A DNA stretch of 64,000 nt from Spirabiliibacterium falconis (lineage in GTDB: Bacteria > Pseudomonadota > Gammaproteobacteria > Enterobacterales > Pasteurellaceae), in assembly GCF_014885015.1 (NCBI RefSeq), contig NZ_JABMIJ010000006.1, forward strand, positions 1 to 64,000, read 5' to 3'. How positions within the stretch are numbered: position 1 is the stretch's first letter; each line of letters opens with the position of its first letter. Shown here one piece after another: positions 45,735 through 56,954 of this stretch. Under the pieces are notes generated by a model. That model saw only the letters and a program-made list of their open reading frames with translations, was not told where the DNA came from and did not search any database. A program made the translations under genes and the position numbers.

Positions 45735-46027
45735 AAGAGCGGTTCGTTATTGCTTTATCTAATGAGTCAATTCCATGAATATACTGGAAATGGGGGATGA
45801 ATTTTACCAATTTAAACATCGTAATTAACCAATAGAGAATAATCAAAGTGGATCACTTTTGATAGATCTTTGTGGTTCAATTTTAGAAGATCATTGACAA
45901 CATAGTGCTTTCGCTTCGCCTATATATGTTCAAAGGGTGTGTAAGCAGTAGAAGTGGCCCACCAGAGGGCCTATAATATTGGATGAGTGGTTTATAACTA
46001 GTTGATAAAGCTGGATAATATTGAATA

Positions 46028-49000
46028 TTATTCAAATTCTAACTCAACTTGTTGTTCACCGAGTATACCTGATAGTGTATCTAATAGGGTATCATTTGGT
46101 GTGATTCGCCATTGGGTGCCTAAATGTAATCTCGCTCGCCCTTGTGCACTATGATAATAAATATTAATGGGTAATACACCGTGACTATGTGGTGTGAGTA
46201 GGGTTTTGAGTTCATTAACAAAGTGCGGTGTTAGCATATCTTCACTCACACTTAAGGCAAGACTTTTTGCATAGCGACTGCGCGCTTGATCAAGAGTTTG
46301 CAATTCACGCACATTCATGCGTAGTCCTTGTGAGTAATCATCAAAACTGATTTGTCCTGTAATAATGACAATATTATCTTTGCTTAGGTATTCTCCATAC
46401 TGCTCTAATGTTTCTCCAAATAAGGTCGCATCAAGTCGTCCTGAGCGGTCATCAAGTGTGATAATACCAATACGATTTCCTTTTTTTGTCACGGCAATAC
46501 GCGAATTAACAATTAAGCCATACGCACTATCAAGCTGCCCACGGCGTGTTGGGTTAAGATCGGTTATTCGATTTTTACAATAGTGGGAAAGCTCTTTTAA
46601 ATAGGGGCTAATAGGGTGTGAACTTAAATATAGCCCTAATGTATCACGCTCACCTTCAAGAATCGTTTTTTCTGACCATTTTGGTGTATTAGCATAAGCA
46701 ATTTCGACTTCTTCAGGGGCTTGCGTGAGGACTCCAAACATATCGACTTGCCCCATTGCTTCATCTTTAGCGTGTTGATCGGAGGCTTTTAATGCGTCTT
46801 GTAAATTTTGGGCAAGTGCGGCACGATGCGGTCCGAGTTTATCAAACGCACCTGAGAGAATGAGGTTGTCAAATGTGCGTCGATTAATTTTTTTCAAGTC
46901 AACACGCGCGCACAAATCAAATAAATCTTTAAACCGTCCATTTGCTGCTCTGGCGTCAATAATCGTGCTAATAGGGGCTTCTCCAACCCCTTTGATAGCC
47001 CCCAGTCCATAGACAATTTCACCTTTCTCATTAACGCTGAAGCGGTATTCTCCATTATTAATATCTGGCGGTAATACGGTCAACCCCATACGCAAACATT
47101 CATCATAGAAACCAACAATTTTGTCGGTGTTATCCATCTCTGATGTCATGACGGCAGCCATAAATTCCGCGGGATAATGGGCTTTCAGCCATAGTGTTTG
47201 ATAAGATACTAGTGCATAAGCAGCAGAATGCGATTTATTAAAGCCGTAGCCGGCAAATTTCTCTACCAAATCGAAGATTTTCATCGACAAATCGCCGTCG
47301 ATGTTATTTTGGATTGCACCTTGTTCAAAAACACTACGCTGTTTTGCCATTTCTTCAGGTTTTTTCTTACCCATCGCTCGGCGTAATAAGTCTGCACCAC
47401 CAAGTGTATAACCTGCAAGCACTTGGGCAATTTGCATCACTTGCTCTTGGTAGAGAATAATGCCATATGTAGGTTCTAAAATAGGCTTGAGCGATTCATG
47501 TTGATATTGTGCATCTGGGTATGAAATCTCTTCTTCTCCGTGTTTACGGCGGATAAAATTATCCACCATGCCCGATTGGAGAGGGCCAGGACGAAAGAGT
47601 GCGACTAATGCGATAATATCTTCAAAGCAGTCAGGTTTTAAGCGTGAAATGAGATCTTTCATCCCTCGTGATTCAAGCTGAAAAACGGCAGTTGTTTGTG
47701 CATCGAGTAGCAGTTTGAAGGCTTTTTCATCATCTAATGGAATTCGATCAATCGCAACGGGTTCTTTACCTTCTCGAGCCAAACGTGCGTTAATCATATC
47801 CACTGCCCATTTTATAATGGTTAAGGTACGCAAACCGAGAAAGTCAAATTTTACTAACCCTGCATATTCCACATCGTTTTTATCAAAATGGGTGACAGGG
47901 TGTAGCCCCTCAGGATCACAGTAAAGTGCGGCAAAATCGGTGATAGTGGTAGGCGAAATAACAACCCCTCCAGCATGTTTGCCTGCATTGCGAGTTACGC
48001 CTTCTAATTTGCGCGCCATATCAATCAAGGCTTTCACTTCTTCATCGCTATCGTAGGCTTGCCCTAATTGTGGTTCTTCTTCAAAGGCTTTAGCTAGTGT
48101 CATTCCTGGTGTTGGCGGAATTAATTTTGCAATGCGATCGACAAAACCATAAGGATGCCCAAGTACTCGCCCCACATCTCGAATTACCGCTTTGGCAGCC
48201 ATCGTTCCGAAGGTGATGATTTGTGACACCGCGTCACGTCCATACATATCTGCCACATGATCAATTACGCGGTCACGTCCATCCATACAAAAATCAACGT
48301 CAAAGTCTGGCATGGATACCCGTTCAGGGTTTAAAAAACGCTCAAAGAGAAGATCAAATGCTAAAGGGTCAAGATCGGTAATTTTTAGGGCATATGCGAC
48401 TAAAGAGCCAGCACCCGAGCCTCGCCCTGGTCCAACAGGAATGTCATTATCTTTTGACCACTGGATAAATTCCATCACGATTAAAAAGTAGCCAGGGAAC
48501 CCCATTTGGTTGATCACGTCCAACTCAGTTTGTAATCGTTCGTCATACGTTGGCCGTTTTTCTGACCGCACTTTAGGATCAGGAAAAAGTGCGGTTAGCC
48601 GCTCTTCTAATCCTTCTTTTGCGCGTTTGATGAGGTAATCTTCTGTGCTTAGCTCGCCCGTTGGAAATTGAGGAAGAAAATATTGCCCCAGTCGAATCGT
48701 GACATTACAGCGTTGGGCTATCATAAGGGAATTTTCGATAGCTTGTGGAATATCAGCAAACAACTCGCACATTTCCTGTTCGCTTTTTAGGTATTGCTGG
48801 TTGCTATACCGTTGAGGGCGTTTAGGATCATCGAGTGTATAGCTATCATGGATGGCGACGCGAATTTCATGCGCCTCAAAATCATCTTGTTTTAAAAAGC
48901 AGACTTCATTTGTGGCAACAATGGGAATATGGTGCTTTTGCGCCAATGGAATAGCTTGTTGGATATATAATTCTTCGTTTTCACGGCCTGTGCGAACAAG

Positions 49001-49522
49001 CGTTAGGTAATAATGGTCAGGAAAATGCGTTTGATAAAACGAAAGTGCGGTTTCAGCAGCACCGAGTTGATTATTAACCAAAAAACGTCCTACATCGCCA
49101 TTACGCCCACCTGAGAGAATAATGATGCCGTCTTTATGTTCAATGAGCCAATCTTGATCGATCGTCGGTTTATTGAAATAGCCCCGTTGATAGGCCTTGG
49201 AGACCAACAGTGTGATATTTTTATAACCGTCGTTATTTTTAGCCAATAGCGTTAAGGCAAAAGGCTCATTTCCTGCAAGTTCACTTTGCACTAACACATC
49301 AACACCAATAATCGGTTTGATGCCCTTGCTTAAAGTTTCGCCATAAAAACGCACTAAGCCACAAAAGTTACTAAAGTCGGTCAGTGCCATGGCGACCATG
49401 GTGTTTTCAGCGCACTGTGCAACAAGGGGCTTAACTTTGGCTAAGCCATCCACCATAGAAAAATCACTGTGTACTTGAAGATGTACAAAGCGTGCATTGT
49501 TTTGCGTTTGAATATTTTGCAT
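46028..49522 (-). CDS. dnaE: DNA polymerase III alpha subunit
   Basis: A 1164-residue replicative polymerase. The PHP domain is at the N-terminus ([18 protein letters not shown]), the catalytic PDFDVDFC near 404-411 in the palm, [15 protein letters not shown] before it, and the OB-fold domain near the end ([20 protein letters not shown]). ATG 49522 is chosen because it lies just after the nhaP-type stop (TAATATG) and gives about the E. coli length (1160); a start at 49555, inside the upstream gene, is possible. Its 3' end borders the transposon debris. No intein or break is seen. Confidence 0.94.
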   Translation of the reverse strand: MQNIQTQNNARFVHLQVHSDFSMVDGLAKVKPLVAQCAENTMVAMALTDFSNFCGLVRFYGETLSKGIKPIIGVDVLVQSELAGNEPFALTLLAKNNDGYKNITLLVSKAYQRGYFNKPTIDQDWLIEHKDGIIILSGGRNGDVGRFLVNNQLGAAETALSFYQTHFPDHYYLTLVRTGRENEELYIQQAIPLAQKHHIPIVATNEVCFLKQDDFEAHEIRVAIHDSYTLDDPKRPQRYSNQQYLKSEQEMCELFADIPQAIENSLMIAQRCNVTIRLGQYFLPQFPTGELSTEDYLIKRAKEGLEERLTALFPDPKVRSEKRPTYDERLQTELDVINQMGFPGYFLIVMEFIQWSKDNDIPVGPGRGSGAGSLVAYALKITDLDPLAFDLLFERFLNPERVSMPDFDVDFCMDGRDRVIDHVADMYGRDAVSQIITFGTMAAKAVIRDVGRVLGHPYGFVDRIAKLIPPTPGMTLAKAFEEEPQLGQAYDSDEEVKALIDMARKLEGVTRNAGKHAGGVVISPTTITDFAALYCDPEGLHPVTHFDKNDVEYAGLVKFDFLGLRTLTIIKWAVDMINARLAREGKEPVAIDRIPLDDEKAFKLLLDAQTTAVFQLESRGMKDLISRLKPDCFEDIIALVALFRPGPLQSGMVDNFIRRKHGEEEISYPDAQYQHESLKPILEPTYGIILYQEQVMQIAQVLAGYTLGGADLLRRAMGKKKPEEMAKQRSVFEQGAIQNNIDGDLSMKIFDLVEKFAGYGFNKSHSAAYALVSYQTLWLKAHYPAEFMAAVMTSEMDNTDKIVGFYDECLRMGLTVLPPDINNGEYRFSVNEKGEIVYGLGAIKGVGEAPISTIIDARAANGRFKDLFDLCARVDLKKINRRTFDNLILSGAFDKLGPHRAALAQNLQDALKASDQHAKDEAMGQVDMFGVLTQAPEEVEIAYANTPKWSEKTILEGERDTLGLYLSSHPISPYLKELSHYCKNRITDLNPTRRGQLDSAYGLIVNSRIAVTKKGNRIGIITLDDRSGRLDATLFGETLEQYGEYLSKDNIVIITGQISFDDYSQGLRMNVRELQTLDQARSRYAKSLALSVSEDMLTPHFVNELKTLLTPHSHGVLPINIYYHSAQGRARLHLGTQWRITPNDTLLDTLSGILGEQQVELEFE

Positions 49523-49523
49523 A

Positions 49524-50879
49524 TTATTTTGATAAATAGGCGTTGAGATCGTCATTATGTTTGTGTTTGATCAATCGACTAGCTGGGCGTAGATAATCCT
49601 CCTTATTCGGATCAACTTTTTTAGCCTTTTGTATCATACTTTCAATAGTAACACCTTGCACTAAAATAGAAAACATCACCACTGCATAAGTCATGACCAA
49701 AATAACATCACGCACATCAAGACCGCTATCCGCAATATTGGCCACACCGCTTGGAATGGATAATGCCATTGCAAGTGCTAATCCGCCGCGTAAACCGCCC
49801 CACGTCATAATTTTGAGGGTATATGGATTGTAAGTGCGGTAAAAACGAAAGAATTGGTATGGAATCCATAGGCTACAATACCGTGAAATCAGGCAAATCG
49901 GTATAGCAAGACAGAGTAGAATTAGGCTTTGCCAAGATACCGTAATAAGTAATAAGGCAAGTCCAATCAGCAAAAAGAGAAGTGAATTGAGAAAATGATC
50001 AATCATTTCCCAGAAATGATCCAAATAACGCTGACTTTGCTCAGAAAAACCTTTATTGCGCGTCCAGTTACCCACCATAATGCCTGATACGACCATTGCT
50101 AGAGCACCAGAAACATGCAAATGATTGGCTAAAATAAAGCCCGCGGTTGGAATGGTCAGCGTGAGTAAGATTTCCATACTGCCGTCATCCGTTGCAGAGA
50201 TAAGGTAATGCGCGATCACGCCGAGTATAAGCCCAAATGCAATTCCACCTATGGCTTCATGCAAAAACAGACTTAAAATACCGCTAAAAGTGGGATCTTC
50301 ACCGCTAAATGCGACGGTAAAGATCGTAACGAAAATCACTAAACCTACGCCGTCATTAAATAATGATTCTCCTTCAACTTGCATTGAGAGCCGCTTAGGC
50401 GCGCGTAAGTTTTTGATAATGGCTAACACCGCAATGGGATCGGTTGGTGAGATTAATGCCCCAAACAACACACAATAAATAAATGGAATGGGGAGGGCAA
50501 TGAGATGGGCGGCGAAATAAATTAAAATGCCGATAAAAAAGGTTGACGCAAGCGTAGAAAACAGTGCAAAGACCGCAATTTCCCATTTTTGATCTTTTAA
50601 AATGGGAATTTTAATCCCCAGTGCGCCAGCAAATAGCAAGAAACCTAAAATGCCATTTAATAGAAAACTTTTAAAATCAATTTGTTGCATGACATTGGTG
50701 GCGAGATTTTCTAGACTAAACCAACCCAGTGCACCACAAATCAGTAAGATAAGTGAACCCACCATTGCGGTTGCACTAATTGCAATTGTTGACTGAATGC
50801 GTGCACTGATCTTGCTTGTGATAAAACCAATTAAAATAGACACTGCCGATAAAAAACAAATATAGGTATAAATACCCAT
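49524..50879 (-). CDS. CPA1 family sodium:proton antiporter (NhaP type)
   Basis: A 451-residue membrane antiporter with about 12-13 segments. Motifs of the CPA1 family are seen: [14 protein letters not shown] near 150, [15 protein letters not shown] near 173 with the transport Asp, and [16 protein letters not shown] near 370. It exchanges Na+ or K+ for H+ at the inner membrane. ATG 50879 follows AAGGTG; a TTG one codon earlier is also in frame. Its stop is one base from the dnaE start, so dnaE may be translated partly by coupling to it, an unusual partner for dnaE. Confidence 0.87.
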   Translation of the reverse strand: MGIYTYICFLSAVSILIGFITSKISARIQSTIAISATAMVGSLILLICGALGWFSLENLATNVMQQIDFKSFLLNGILGFLLFAGALGIKIPILKDQKWEIAVFALFSTLASTFFIGILIYFAAHLIALPIPFIYCVLFGALISPTDPIAVLAIIKNLRAPKRLSMQVEGESLFNDGVGLVIFVTIFTVAFSGEDPTFSGILSLFLHEAIGGIAFGLILGVIAHYLISATDDGSMEILLTLTIPTAGFILANHLHVSGALAMVVSGIMVGNWTRNKGFSEQSQRYLDHFWEMIDHFLNSLLFLLIGLALLLITVSWQSLILLCLAIPICLISRYCSLWIPYQFFRFYRTYNPYTLKIMTWGGLRGGLALAMALSIPSGVANIADSGLDVRDVILVMTYAVVMFSILVQGVTIESMIQKAKKVDPNKEDYLRPASRLIKHKHNDDLNAYLSK

Positions 50880-50989
50880 CAATTACACCTTTTCTAACTA
50901 TAATTGCGCAAATTAAACCAATTTCCCCTTCGTATGTAAAGCAACAAATTGTTATATTAGTTGTCTAACGTGTTGAGCAGGCAAAATGA

Positions 50990-51868
50990 ATGAAACATAA
51001 ACGCAAAATATGGTGGCTGGGCGCAGTTATTTTAGGAGTAGTCGTGGCTTATCAGTATATTAAACCCTTAAAAATTTTTACTCAGCCTGAAATTGACACC
51101 ATCAATTTGCCAGCACCGACTCATAGCGAGCAATTGGCGCAACGTACGCATAATTTACGCTGTTTTGAACACCCCCAAACACAACCGATCACCGATAAAA
51201 TACGCTTTCGTTTAGTGAATTGGAATATACACAAAGGTGAAGATGCTGGTTGGCAAGAAACGTTACAGCATTATGCTACACAGGCGGATTTTCTCTTGTT
51301 ACAAGAAGCAACACAGCATAATCAAATCGCCGATATTTTGCCACACACGAAGCCGTGGTACGGCATTCACGCTGGGACATTTTCTTACCATAATGATATG
51401 TCGGGTGTGATGTTGTTAGCGAATTACCGTCCTCATCGCTATTGTATCGCGTCAGAGCAAGAGCCTTGGATTCGCATTCCTAAAATTGCCCAAGCCGCTC
51501 ACTTTACCCTGCCAGATCACCGCACTTTATTGCTAATTAACGTTCATTTAGTGAATTTTGAATGGAATCCGAAAAATTACGAGCAGCAGCTTAAAGCGAT
51601 GTTTGAACTGATCAGTCATCATCAAGGTCCTATCATTTTAGCAGGCGATTTTAACAGTTGGCGAGCACGTAGAATGCGCTTATTAATGCGGTTAGTGGAG
51701 CAGTATGGCATGCGGGCAGTGAAATTTAATCCTGACTTTCGTAAACACTTTATGCACAATAGGCTAGATCATATTTTCGTGCGTGATCTCAAGATAGTGA
51801 ATGCGTGGACAGAGAAAACAACTGCTTCCGATCACAACCCACTAATTATGGATTTTCAGCTAGAATAA
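50990..51868 (+). CDS. yafD: Endonuclease/exonuclease/phosphatase family protein (YafD-like)
   Basis: A 292-residue protein with one N-terminal membrane anchor (about 7-25) and an EEP (DNase I-like) domain: [11 protein letters not shown] near 78, LLLQEATQ with the metal-binding Glu, [12 protein letters not shown] and DHIFVRDL, ending [12 protein letters not shown] with the final catalytic Asp-His. It belongs to the UPF0294/YafD family, whose substrate is not known. The anchor would place the domain on one face of the inner membrane. It converges on cca with a 23 bp overlap of coding ends. Confidence 0.82.
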   Translation: MKHKRKIWWLGAVILGVVVAYQYIKPLKIFTQPEIDTINLPAPTHSEQLAQRTHNLRCFEHPQTQPITDKIRFRLVNWNIHKGEDAGWQETLQHYATQADFLLLQEATQHNQIADILPHTKPWYGIHAGTFSYHNDMSGVMLLANYRPHRYCIASEQEPWIRIPKIAQAAHFTLPDHRTLLLINVHLVNFEWNPKNYEQQLKAMFELISHHQGPIILAGDFNSWRARRMRLLMRLVEQYGMRAVKFNPDFRKHFMHNRLDHIFVRDLKIVNAWTEKTTASDHNPLIMDFQLE

Positions 51869-53123
51869 GTTGCGCTTTGGCATGTTGCACTAATGCGATA
51901 CGCGTTTTTGTTAATTGTTCACGAATTTGTGCACCGTGAAATCCGCTTGTAATAATGTCTTGCACATTCGTTTGACAGGCAGCACGATATAATTGCAACG
52001 CTAACGCAGCTTGTGGATAAACCGCATTTTCAAATCCCGTACGCCCACGACTATCGGCTGTGCAGACAAGGGTTAAATCAGTCAGATTATCGGGCTTACG
52101 CCATACATCAATACGATCAAAAAAGCGAATAATGGTGCTGGCTTTCATCTCGGTGATACGATGAATATGAGAATGATAACGGCAACTTAAGATAGCAAAG
52201 TGCGCAACCGCACTTGGCACTTTTAGTCGCTGGCAGAGCTGTTGAGTTGGCTGCACGCCACGTTCTTCGTGCCCATAATGATGGGGGAGAATGTCCTTAG
52301 GCGTTAGTGCTTTCCCTAAATCGTGGGTGAGTGCAGCAAACCGCACTTTGATTTTTCGCTCACTGCTTTCATTAGCGGTTAGTAGTGCACTTTGATGCAA
52401 TACCATTAGCGTATGGATACCGCTGTCAATTTCAGGATGATGCTTGGCAGGATTAGGTACGCCAAATAGTGCATCGATTTCTGGAAAGAGAATCGCCAGT
52501 GCGCCGCATTCATGCAACGCAGAGAAAAAATGCTCTGGATTTTGACTTAACAGTGCTTTTTCACATTCCAACCACACGCGTTCAGGTGTGAGAAATGCCA
52601 GTTCACCACTTTTAGCCATATCACGCATTAGGGCAAGGGTTTCAGGTGCAATCGTAAAACCGAGATGGGCAAATCGGGCATAAAATCGTGCCACTCGTAA
52701 CACCCGCAGTGGATCTTCTTTAAACGCATCAGAAATGTGGCGTAAAGTGCGGTTGGCTAAATCGTGTTGTCCGCCGTAAGGATCGATAATTTCACCGTGT
52801 TCATTTTCGGCAATGGCATTAATGGTTAAGTCACGCCGTTTGAGATCTTGCTCAAGTGTGACGCTTGGAGGGAAATCGACATTAAATCCTTGATAGCCGT
52901 GCCCTGATTTGCGTTCAATGCGTGCAAGGGCATATTCTTCGTGAGTTTGCGGGTGTAAAAATACAGGGAATTGATTGCCAACTTGTAAAAAACCTTGCGC
53001 TAACATGACCTGTGGGGTTGTCCCTACAACAACGAAATCGCGATCAACAACCTCCAATCCTAGTAGGCGATCGCGCACTGCGCCGCCTACGAGATAAATT
53101 TGAGGGTTGACCGCACTTTGCAT
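51846..53123 (-). CDS. cca: CCA-adding enzyme (multifunctional)
   Basis: A 425-residue tRNA nucleotidyltransferase. The nucleotidyltransferase domain starts [13 protein letters not shown] with [18 protein letters not shown] and the [11 protein letters not shown] brace helix follow; the C-terminal HD domain carries THDLGK and gives phosphatase/phosphodiesterase activity, as in E. coli. It adds or repairs the tRNA 3' CCA. The N-terminus is about six residues longer than usual because a USS is translated as QSAV right after the start. The ATG overlaps the ygiM stop (TAATG), forming an operon. Confidence 0.94.
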   Translation of the reverse strand: MQSAVNPQIYLVGGAVRDRLLGLEVVDRDFVVVGTTPQVMLAQGFLQVGNQFPVFLHPQTHEEYALARIERKSGHGYQGFNVDFPPSVTLEQDLKRRDLTINAIAENEHGEIIDPYGGQHDLANRTLRHISDAFKEDPLRVLRVARFYARFAHLGFTIAPETLALMRDMAKSGELAFLTPERVWLECEKALLSQNPEHFFSALHECGALAILFPEIDALFGVPNPAKHHPEIDSGIHTLMVLHQSALLTANESSERKIKVRFAALTHDLGKALTPKDILPHHYGHEERGVQPTQQLCQRLKVPSAVAHFAILSCRYHSHIHRITEMKASTIIRFFDRIDVWRKPDNLTDLTLVCTADSRGRTGFENAVYPQAALALQLYRAACQTNVQDIITSGFHGAQIREQLTKTRIALVQHAKAQLILAENP

Positions 53124-53731
53124 TACGCCCAGCCATCACGCCGACGGCGTGGAAATAAACGTGGGATAATTAAGCCCAACAATAAGCCGACCAACATAAC
53201 CGAACCGCCGTATAAGAACCAGCGAATAATGATCTCTTGTTTTTCGGCACTTAACAGGGCTTCATATTCTTTATTTTTATTTTGTACGGTGGTAAGTTGC
53301 CGTTTTAATTGACTATTTTGTTCTAGTAATTGACTGCTTTGTGCTTCGGCTTGGCGCGTTCGGCGTTGCATTTCACTGACACGTTGTTGCCATTCTTCGT
53401 CAATTTTATTGAGTTTTAAACTCAGCTCCTGAATTTGATTTTTGAGTGCAGGCACTTGCGTTTTTCCACTCGGCTCAGTGGATAATTCACTGCTTAAAAT
53501 CCATCCTTCACGGTTGCGACTATCGCGAATTAAGCTGTATTTATCTTTTTGATTAAGCACATTAACTTTTTCGCCTGCTTTAATCGAGCCTGAAATACGA
53601 TATTCATCACCCGCACCTTTACGAAGATAGGTGCCTAAATCGTCGGTAACATAACGCGTATCCGCTAAAATTGGGGCAGCAAAACAAAGAGAAAGTGCGG
53701 TTATAGTGAGTGTTTTCAATCTATTTTTCAT
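53123..53731 (-). CDS. ygiM: SH3-domain protein YgiM
   Basis: A 202-residue envelope protein: signal peptide (cleavage near ILA-D, residue 23), a bacterial SH3 domain at about 24-85 ([20 protein letters not shown]), a coiled coil at about 95-165, one transmembrane segment at about 172-192, and a basic C-terminal tail RRRRDGWA. The function is not settled. The order ygiM-cca is as in E. coli, and here the two genes overlap by one base. Confidence 0.85.
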   Translation of the reverse strand: MKNRLKTLTITALSLCFAAPILADTRYVTDDLGTYLRKGAGDEYRISGSIKAGEKVNVLNQKDKYSLIRDSRNREGWILSSELSTEPSGKTQVPALKNQIQELSLKLNKIDEEWQQRVSEMQRRTRQAEAQSSQLLEQNSQLKRQLTTVQNKNKEYEALLSAEKQEIIIRWFLYGGSVMLVGLLLGLIIPRLFPRRRRDGWA

Positions 53732-53755
53732 AGAAATCCTGTTTATTGTTATGAA

Positions 53756-53779
53756 GTCGGTCAGAACAAACTGACCGAC
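53756..53779 (-). terminator. Hairpin between pit and ygiM
   Basis: GTCGGTCAG, six bases, CTGACCGAC: a perfect 9 bp stem directly after the pit stop on the minus strand. The T run behind it is short. Confidence 0.6.
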
Positions 53780-53788
53780 ATACTTGAA

Positions 53789-55051
53789 TTATAGAAAGAT
53801 AGCGTGTAGTAGATAGTAAAAAATGATAGCAAAAAATGCACCAGCAGGTAAAGTGATCACCCAAGATGCGAAGATATTGCGAATAACGCCCAAATTAAGT
53901 GCGGCAATCCCGCGGGCAAAACCAACGCCAAGTACAGCCCCCACAAGGGTTTGTGTGGTAGAAATAGGTAGCCCTGTGCCTGATGCGACAACAACGGTAA
54001 TGGCTGTTGCAAATTCAGCAGAAAATCCACGACTTGGGGTCAGATCGGTTATACCACCGCCGATGGTGCCCATTACACGGTAGCCCATTAAGGCTAATCC
54101 CAAAACGATACCAAGCGCACCAAGCGGCAAAACCCACCAAGCAATCGCACTTTGAGCGACAATTTCACCGCCACCTTGCACGATTGATACTACGGCAGAA
54201 AGAGGCCCGATAGCATTGGCAACGTCATTGGAACCGTGCGCAAATGCCATTGAACAAGCTGTAAGTAACATTAAAATGCTAAATACTTTTTCAACACCAC
54301 CAAATGTGCCACCTTGTACACGATTTTCAAAAGATTGACTACGGAAATAAAAATAACAAAAAATGATAGAGCAAACACTAATCACAAGAGAGATAAGGAA
54401 AGTTTCCATGGTGGAGAGGTGAAGACCAACGTGTTTTAGTCCTTTTGTCATTGTCACGATGCTTAAAATAAAGCTGGTTAGCCCCATATAGTAGGGACCA
54501 TATTTTTGAGCATTATCTAGCGGTGCATCGGTATCAAAAATCAGCTTTTGGGTGCTAATAAAAATAGCATAAGCGATAATCCCTGAAATAACAGGGGTAA
54601 TAAACCAACTGCCGACGATACTTTTGACCGTGCCCCATTCCACCGTATGTGCACCGACGGTAACACAGGCAAAGCCAATTAATGCACCAACGATTGAGTG
54701 TGTGGTTGACACAGGCCAGCCCATATAGGATGCAATTAAGAGCCAAGCACCAGCAGAGAATAGAGCAGACATCATTCCTAAGATGAGTGTTTGCGGTTCA
54801 CCAGCAAATAGGGTTGGGTCAATAATACCACTTTTAATGGTTTGCGTTACTTCACCACCAGCCAAATAAGCCCCAGCAAACTCAAATATCATGGCGATGA
54901 TAATCGCTTGCTTGGCAGTGATTGTGCCAGAGCCAACAGATGTTCCCATCGCATTAGAAACATCGTTTGCACCGATACCGAATGCCATTAAAAGCCCAGC
55001 GATAGCAGTTATGATGACAATCATTTGCCCATATTGTGCAATAAATTCCAT
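53789..55051 (-). CDS. pit: Low-affinity inorganic phosphate transporter (Pit family)
   Basis: A 420-residue PiT-family permease with about ten membrane segments and the duplicated signature: GANDVSNAMGTSVGSG near 27 and GSNDVANAIGPL near 275, with GWPVSTTHSIVGALIG and GLPISTTQTLVGAVLG in the two halves. It imports metal-phosphate with protons, or with sodium. AAGGA precedes the start. It follows a PhoU-like partner gene by 30 bases, the usual pairing for this branch. Confidence 0.9.
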   Translation of the reverse strand: MEFIAQYGQMIVIITAIAGLLMAFGIGANDVSNAMGTSVGSGTITAKQAIIIAMIFEFAGAYLAGGEVTQTIKSGIIDPTLFAGEPQTLILGMMSALFSAGAWLLIASYMGWPVSTTHSIVGALIGFACVTVGAHTVEWGTVKSIVGSWFITPVISGIIAYAIFISTQKLIFDTDAPLDNAQKYGPYYMGLTSFILSIVTMTKGLKHVGLHLSTMETFLISLVISVCSIIFCYFYFRSQSFENRVQGGTFGGVEKVFSILMLLTACSMAFAHGSNDVANAIGPLSAVVSIVQGGGEIVAQSAIAWWVLPLGALGIVLGLALMGYRVMGTIGGGITDLTPSRGFSAEFATAITVVVASGTGLPISTTQTLVGAVLGVGFARGIAALNLGVIRNIFASWVITLPAGAFFAIIFYYLLHAIFL

Positions 55052-55081
55052 AACGAGATCCTTGCTTGATACTTACTTATG

Positions 55082-55762
55082 CTAAGAACGTGCCAACATT
55101 AATTCAATGCGTGAACCAACACGTTGTGCTTGGTCAGCCAGTACGCCAATCCATTCAATGATCTTATATAAGAAAATAATATCAACAGGCTTAAACTGAT
55201 CTTCAATTGCCATTAAAGCACGACGTAATACCACTTGTTGATGATCGGTATCATCTTCGATAGTGTCTAGAGAATTAATCATTTTATTGACAAAATTCAG
55301 CTCACGACCTTTAAAGCCAGTTTCCAAGAGCCCTTCCATCTCTTCAATCACTAAATTGACTTGCCGTGCTGCATCAAGGCTACGTTTAACATACACCAAG
55401 AAATCGGCTTGCAACGCTTCTGGAATATATAACTGTCTACCAATAACACGCCCTGCAACATCTTTAGCGTAGTTTGCCAGTTTATCTTGTTGGGTGACTA
55501 ATTCTAATAAATCAGTGCGGTCAACAGGCATAAACAAGCCACGCGGCAAACGTAGGCGAATCTCACGTTTTAATACATCTGCTTCACGCTCAGTCAATGA
55601 AATTTTTTCGCGTAATGCTTCTGCTTTTTCCCAATCTTTCGCAAATGATGCCTCAAAAAATGGCTCTAAATAATCACAGCATTCGCGCACTTTTTTGGAA
55701 TGTTTTTCAAGAGGCTTAAGAGGTGATTGAGCAAAAAGCCCAAGAATATTATTGATTGGCAT
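55082..55762 (-). CDS. PhoU-like Pit accessory protein (DUF47)
   Basis: A 226-residue, mainly helical cytosolic protein of the TIGR00153/DUF47 family, distantly related to PhoU. The sequence MPINNILGLFAQSPLKPLEKH and the READVLKREIRLRLPRGLFM region are characteristic. Such proteins bind metal clusters and tune Pit-type phosphate transporters. AAGGAG precedes the start. It is the first gene of a two-gene operon with pit. No Pho box was noticed upstream. Confidence 0.87.
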   Translation of the reverse strand: MPINNILGLFAQSPLKPLEKHSKKVRECCDYLEPFFEASFAKDWEKAEALREKISLTEREADVLKREIRLRLPRGLFMPVDRTDLLELVTQQDKLANYAKDVAGRVIGRQLYIPEALQADFLVYVKRSLDAARQVNLVIEEMEGLLETGFKGRELNFVNKMINSLDTIEDDTDHQQVVLRRALMAIEDQFKPVDIIFLYKIIEWIGVLADQAQRVGSRIELMLARS

Positions 55763-55959
55763 TGCATAACTCCTTCATTGGGATAAATCACAATTATAAT
55801 AATGTTGATGGCATTATACCTAAAATAACCTTATTGCGCATTGAAAAATCGCCTATTATCTCATTTCCTGAGAAACCGCACTTTTCATTCGTGGATTAGC
55901 ACAAATAGACAAAAGGCTGTTATAATCTCAAGTTACATTACACCATTTTAAGGAAATAT

Positions 55960-56952
55960 ATGTTGCCTGAAGTTGAAGTTAAACTCCTTGTGAAACCAAA
56001 TGTCGCAACATTCTTAAGCCAAGCATTAAGCGATTATCGCCTACTTTCTCATACACAAGCCGTGCTTGGTAATTGCTATTATGACAGTGAAGATCACTAT
56101 TTTTCACGCCATAAAATGGGATTGCGTGTGCGTACAATCAATCAAGCATTTGAGTTAACTTTAAAATTATCAGGTAACGTAACAGGTGGTTTACACCAAC
56201 GTCCTGAATACACGGTTGCTTTGACGAGTCCAAAGCCTGATCTTGCACGCTTTTCTGTATTTCCAGAATTAACATTGGAACAACCATTGGCAGCCTTGCA
56301 GGCGAGCCTACGCGCGATTTTTAGTACAGATTTTTTACGCCAAACCTGGACGGTTGAACTTGGTACTGGCGCGGTGGTGGAAGTTGCACTGGATCAAGGC
56401 GAAATTATTGCACACTCTAAGCGTGAATCTATCAGCGAAATTGAGTTTGAGCTTAAGTGCGGTACGATCGATGAACTGCTGGTGTTTGTGTCTCAAATTG
56501 CTGCAATTGATGGGGCGCGTTTTGGGCAGGTTAGCAAAGCGGAGCGAGGTTATCAGTTAGCGGGAATTAGCCAAGTGTCGCCAGATCCCATCGTCTTACC
56601 ACAGGCAATCACATTATCAACCTTGACCGCACTTTTAAGCCAAGAGCTACGTTATATTGATGCCATATTAGTAGATGGGCGGCGATGTGCTTTAGCTGAG
56701 CTGACCGCACTTTACCAATTTTGGCAAACGTCGCAGGCAACTATTACGCAGTGCATCGCACAGCAAAGCAAAGTGCGGTTGGAAAACGAACAAATTGAGC
56801 ACTTTTTTGAGCTGAATACACGGATTTTGAGTAAATTACATGCGATTGCACAGCTTCCAACCGATGCACAACAGGTTGCTTTAGATCATCTGTTTTATTC
56901 TCATCTGTGTATGCGTCGTCACCTTTTCTTAATTCAACTGAGCATCGGATAA
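55960..56952 (+). CDS. CYTH domain protein (YgiF-like, short)
   Basis: A 330-residue protein starting with a CYTH triphosphate tunnel domain (about 1-200): ExExK at residues 4-8 (EVEVK), LRVRTINQAFELTLK, and later charged strands. E. coli YgiF of this type hydrolyses inorganic triphosphate. The C-terminal part (about 210-330) looks like a reduced CHAD-type helical region. The whole is about 100 residues shorter than E. coli YgiF as I recall it. AAGGAA lies before the ATG. It precedes radA by two bases. Confidence 0.8.
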   Translation: MLPEVEVKLLVKPNVATFLSQALSDYRLLSHTQAVLGNCYYDSEDHYFSRHKMGLRVRTINQAFELTLKLSGNVTGGLHQRPEYTVALTSPKPDLARFSVFPELTLEQPLAALQASLRAIFSTDFLRQTWTVELGTGAVVEVALDQGEIIAHSKRESISEIEFELKCGTIDELLVFVSQIAAIDGARFGQVSKAERGYQLAGISQVSPDPIVLPQAITLSTLTALLSQELRYIDAILVDGRRCALAELTALYQFWQTSQATITQCIAQQSKVRLENEQIEHFFELNTRILSKLHAIAQLPTDAQQVALDHLFYSHLCMRRHLFLIQLSIG

Positions 56953-56954
56953 TT

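Larger units (their letters stand above)
45070..45980 (+). mobile_element. Decayed IS21-family insertion sequence
   Basis: Remnants of istA and istB lie in the order and orientation of an IS21 element. Bounds are approximate, since I could not recognise terminal inverted repeats. No USS lies inside. The heavy decay (many stops, several frameshifts) points to an old insertion. Confidence 0.55.
44412..46027. other. Gene-poor 1.6 kb gap with repeats and transposon debris
   Basis: Between dgt and dnaE no intact reading frame is found. From left to right it holds a minus-strand sRNA candidate, a CRP site, the nested GTGGCTGTT palindrome, a tRNA-like minihelix and an IS21 remnant. Only one USS (near 44744) occurs, none from 44755 to 46220, unlike the rest of the window. 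This suggests an insertion site for acquired DNA. Confidence 0.75.
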
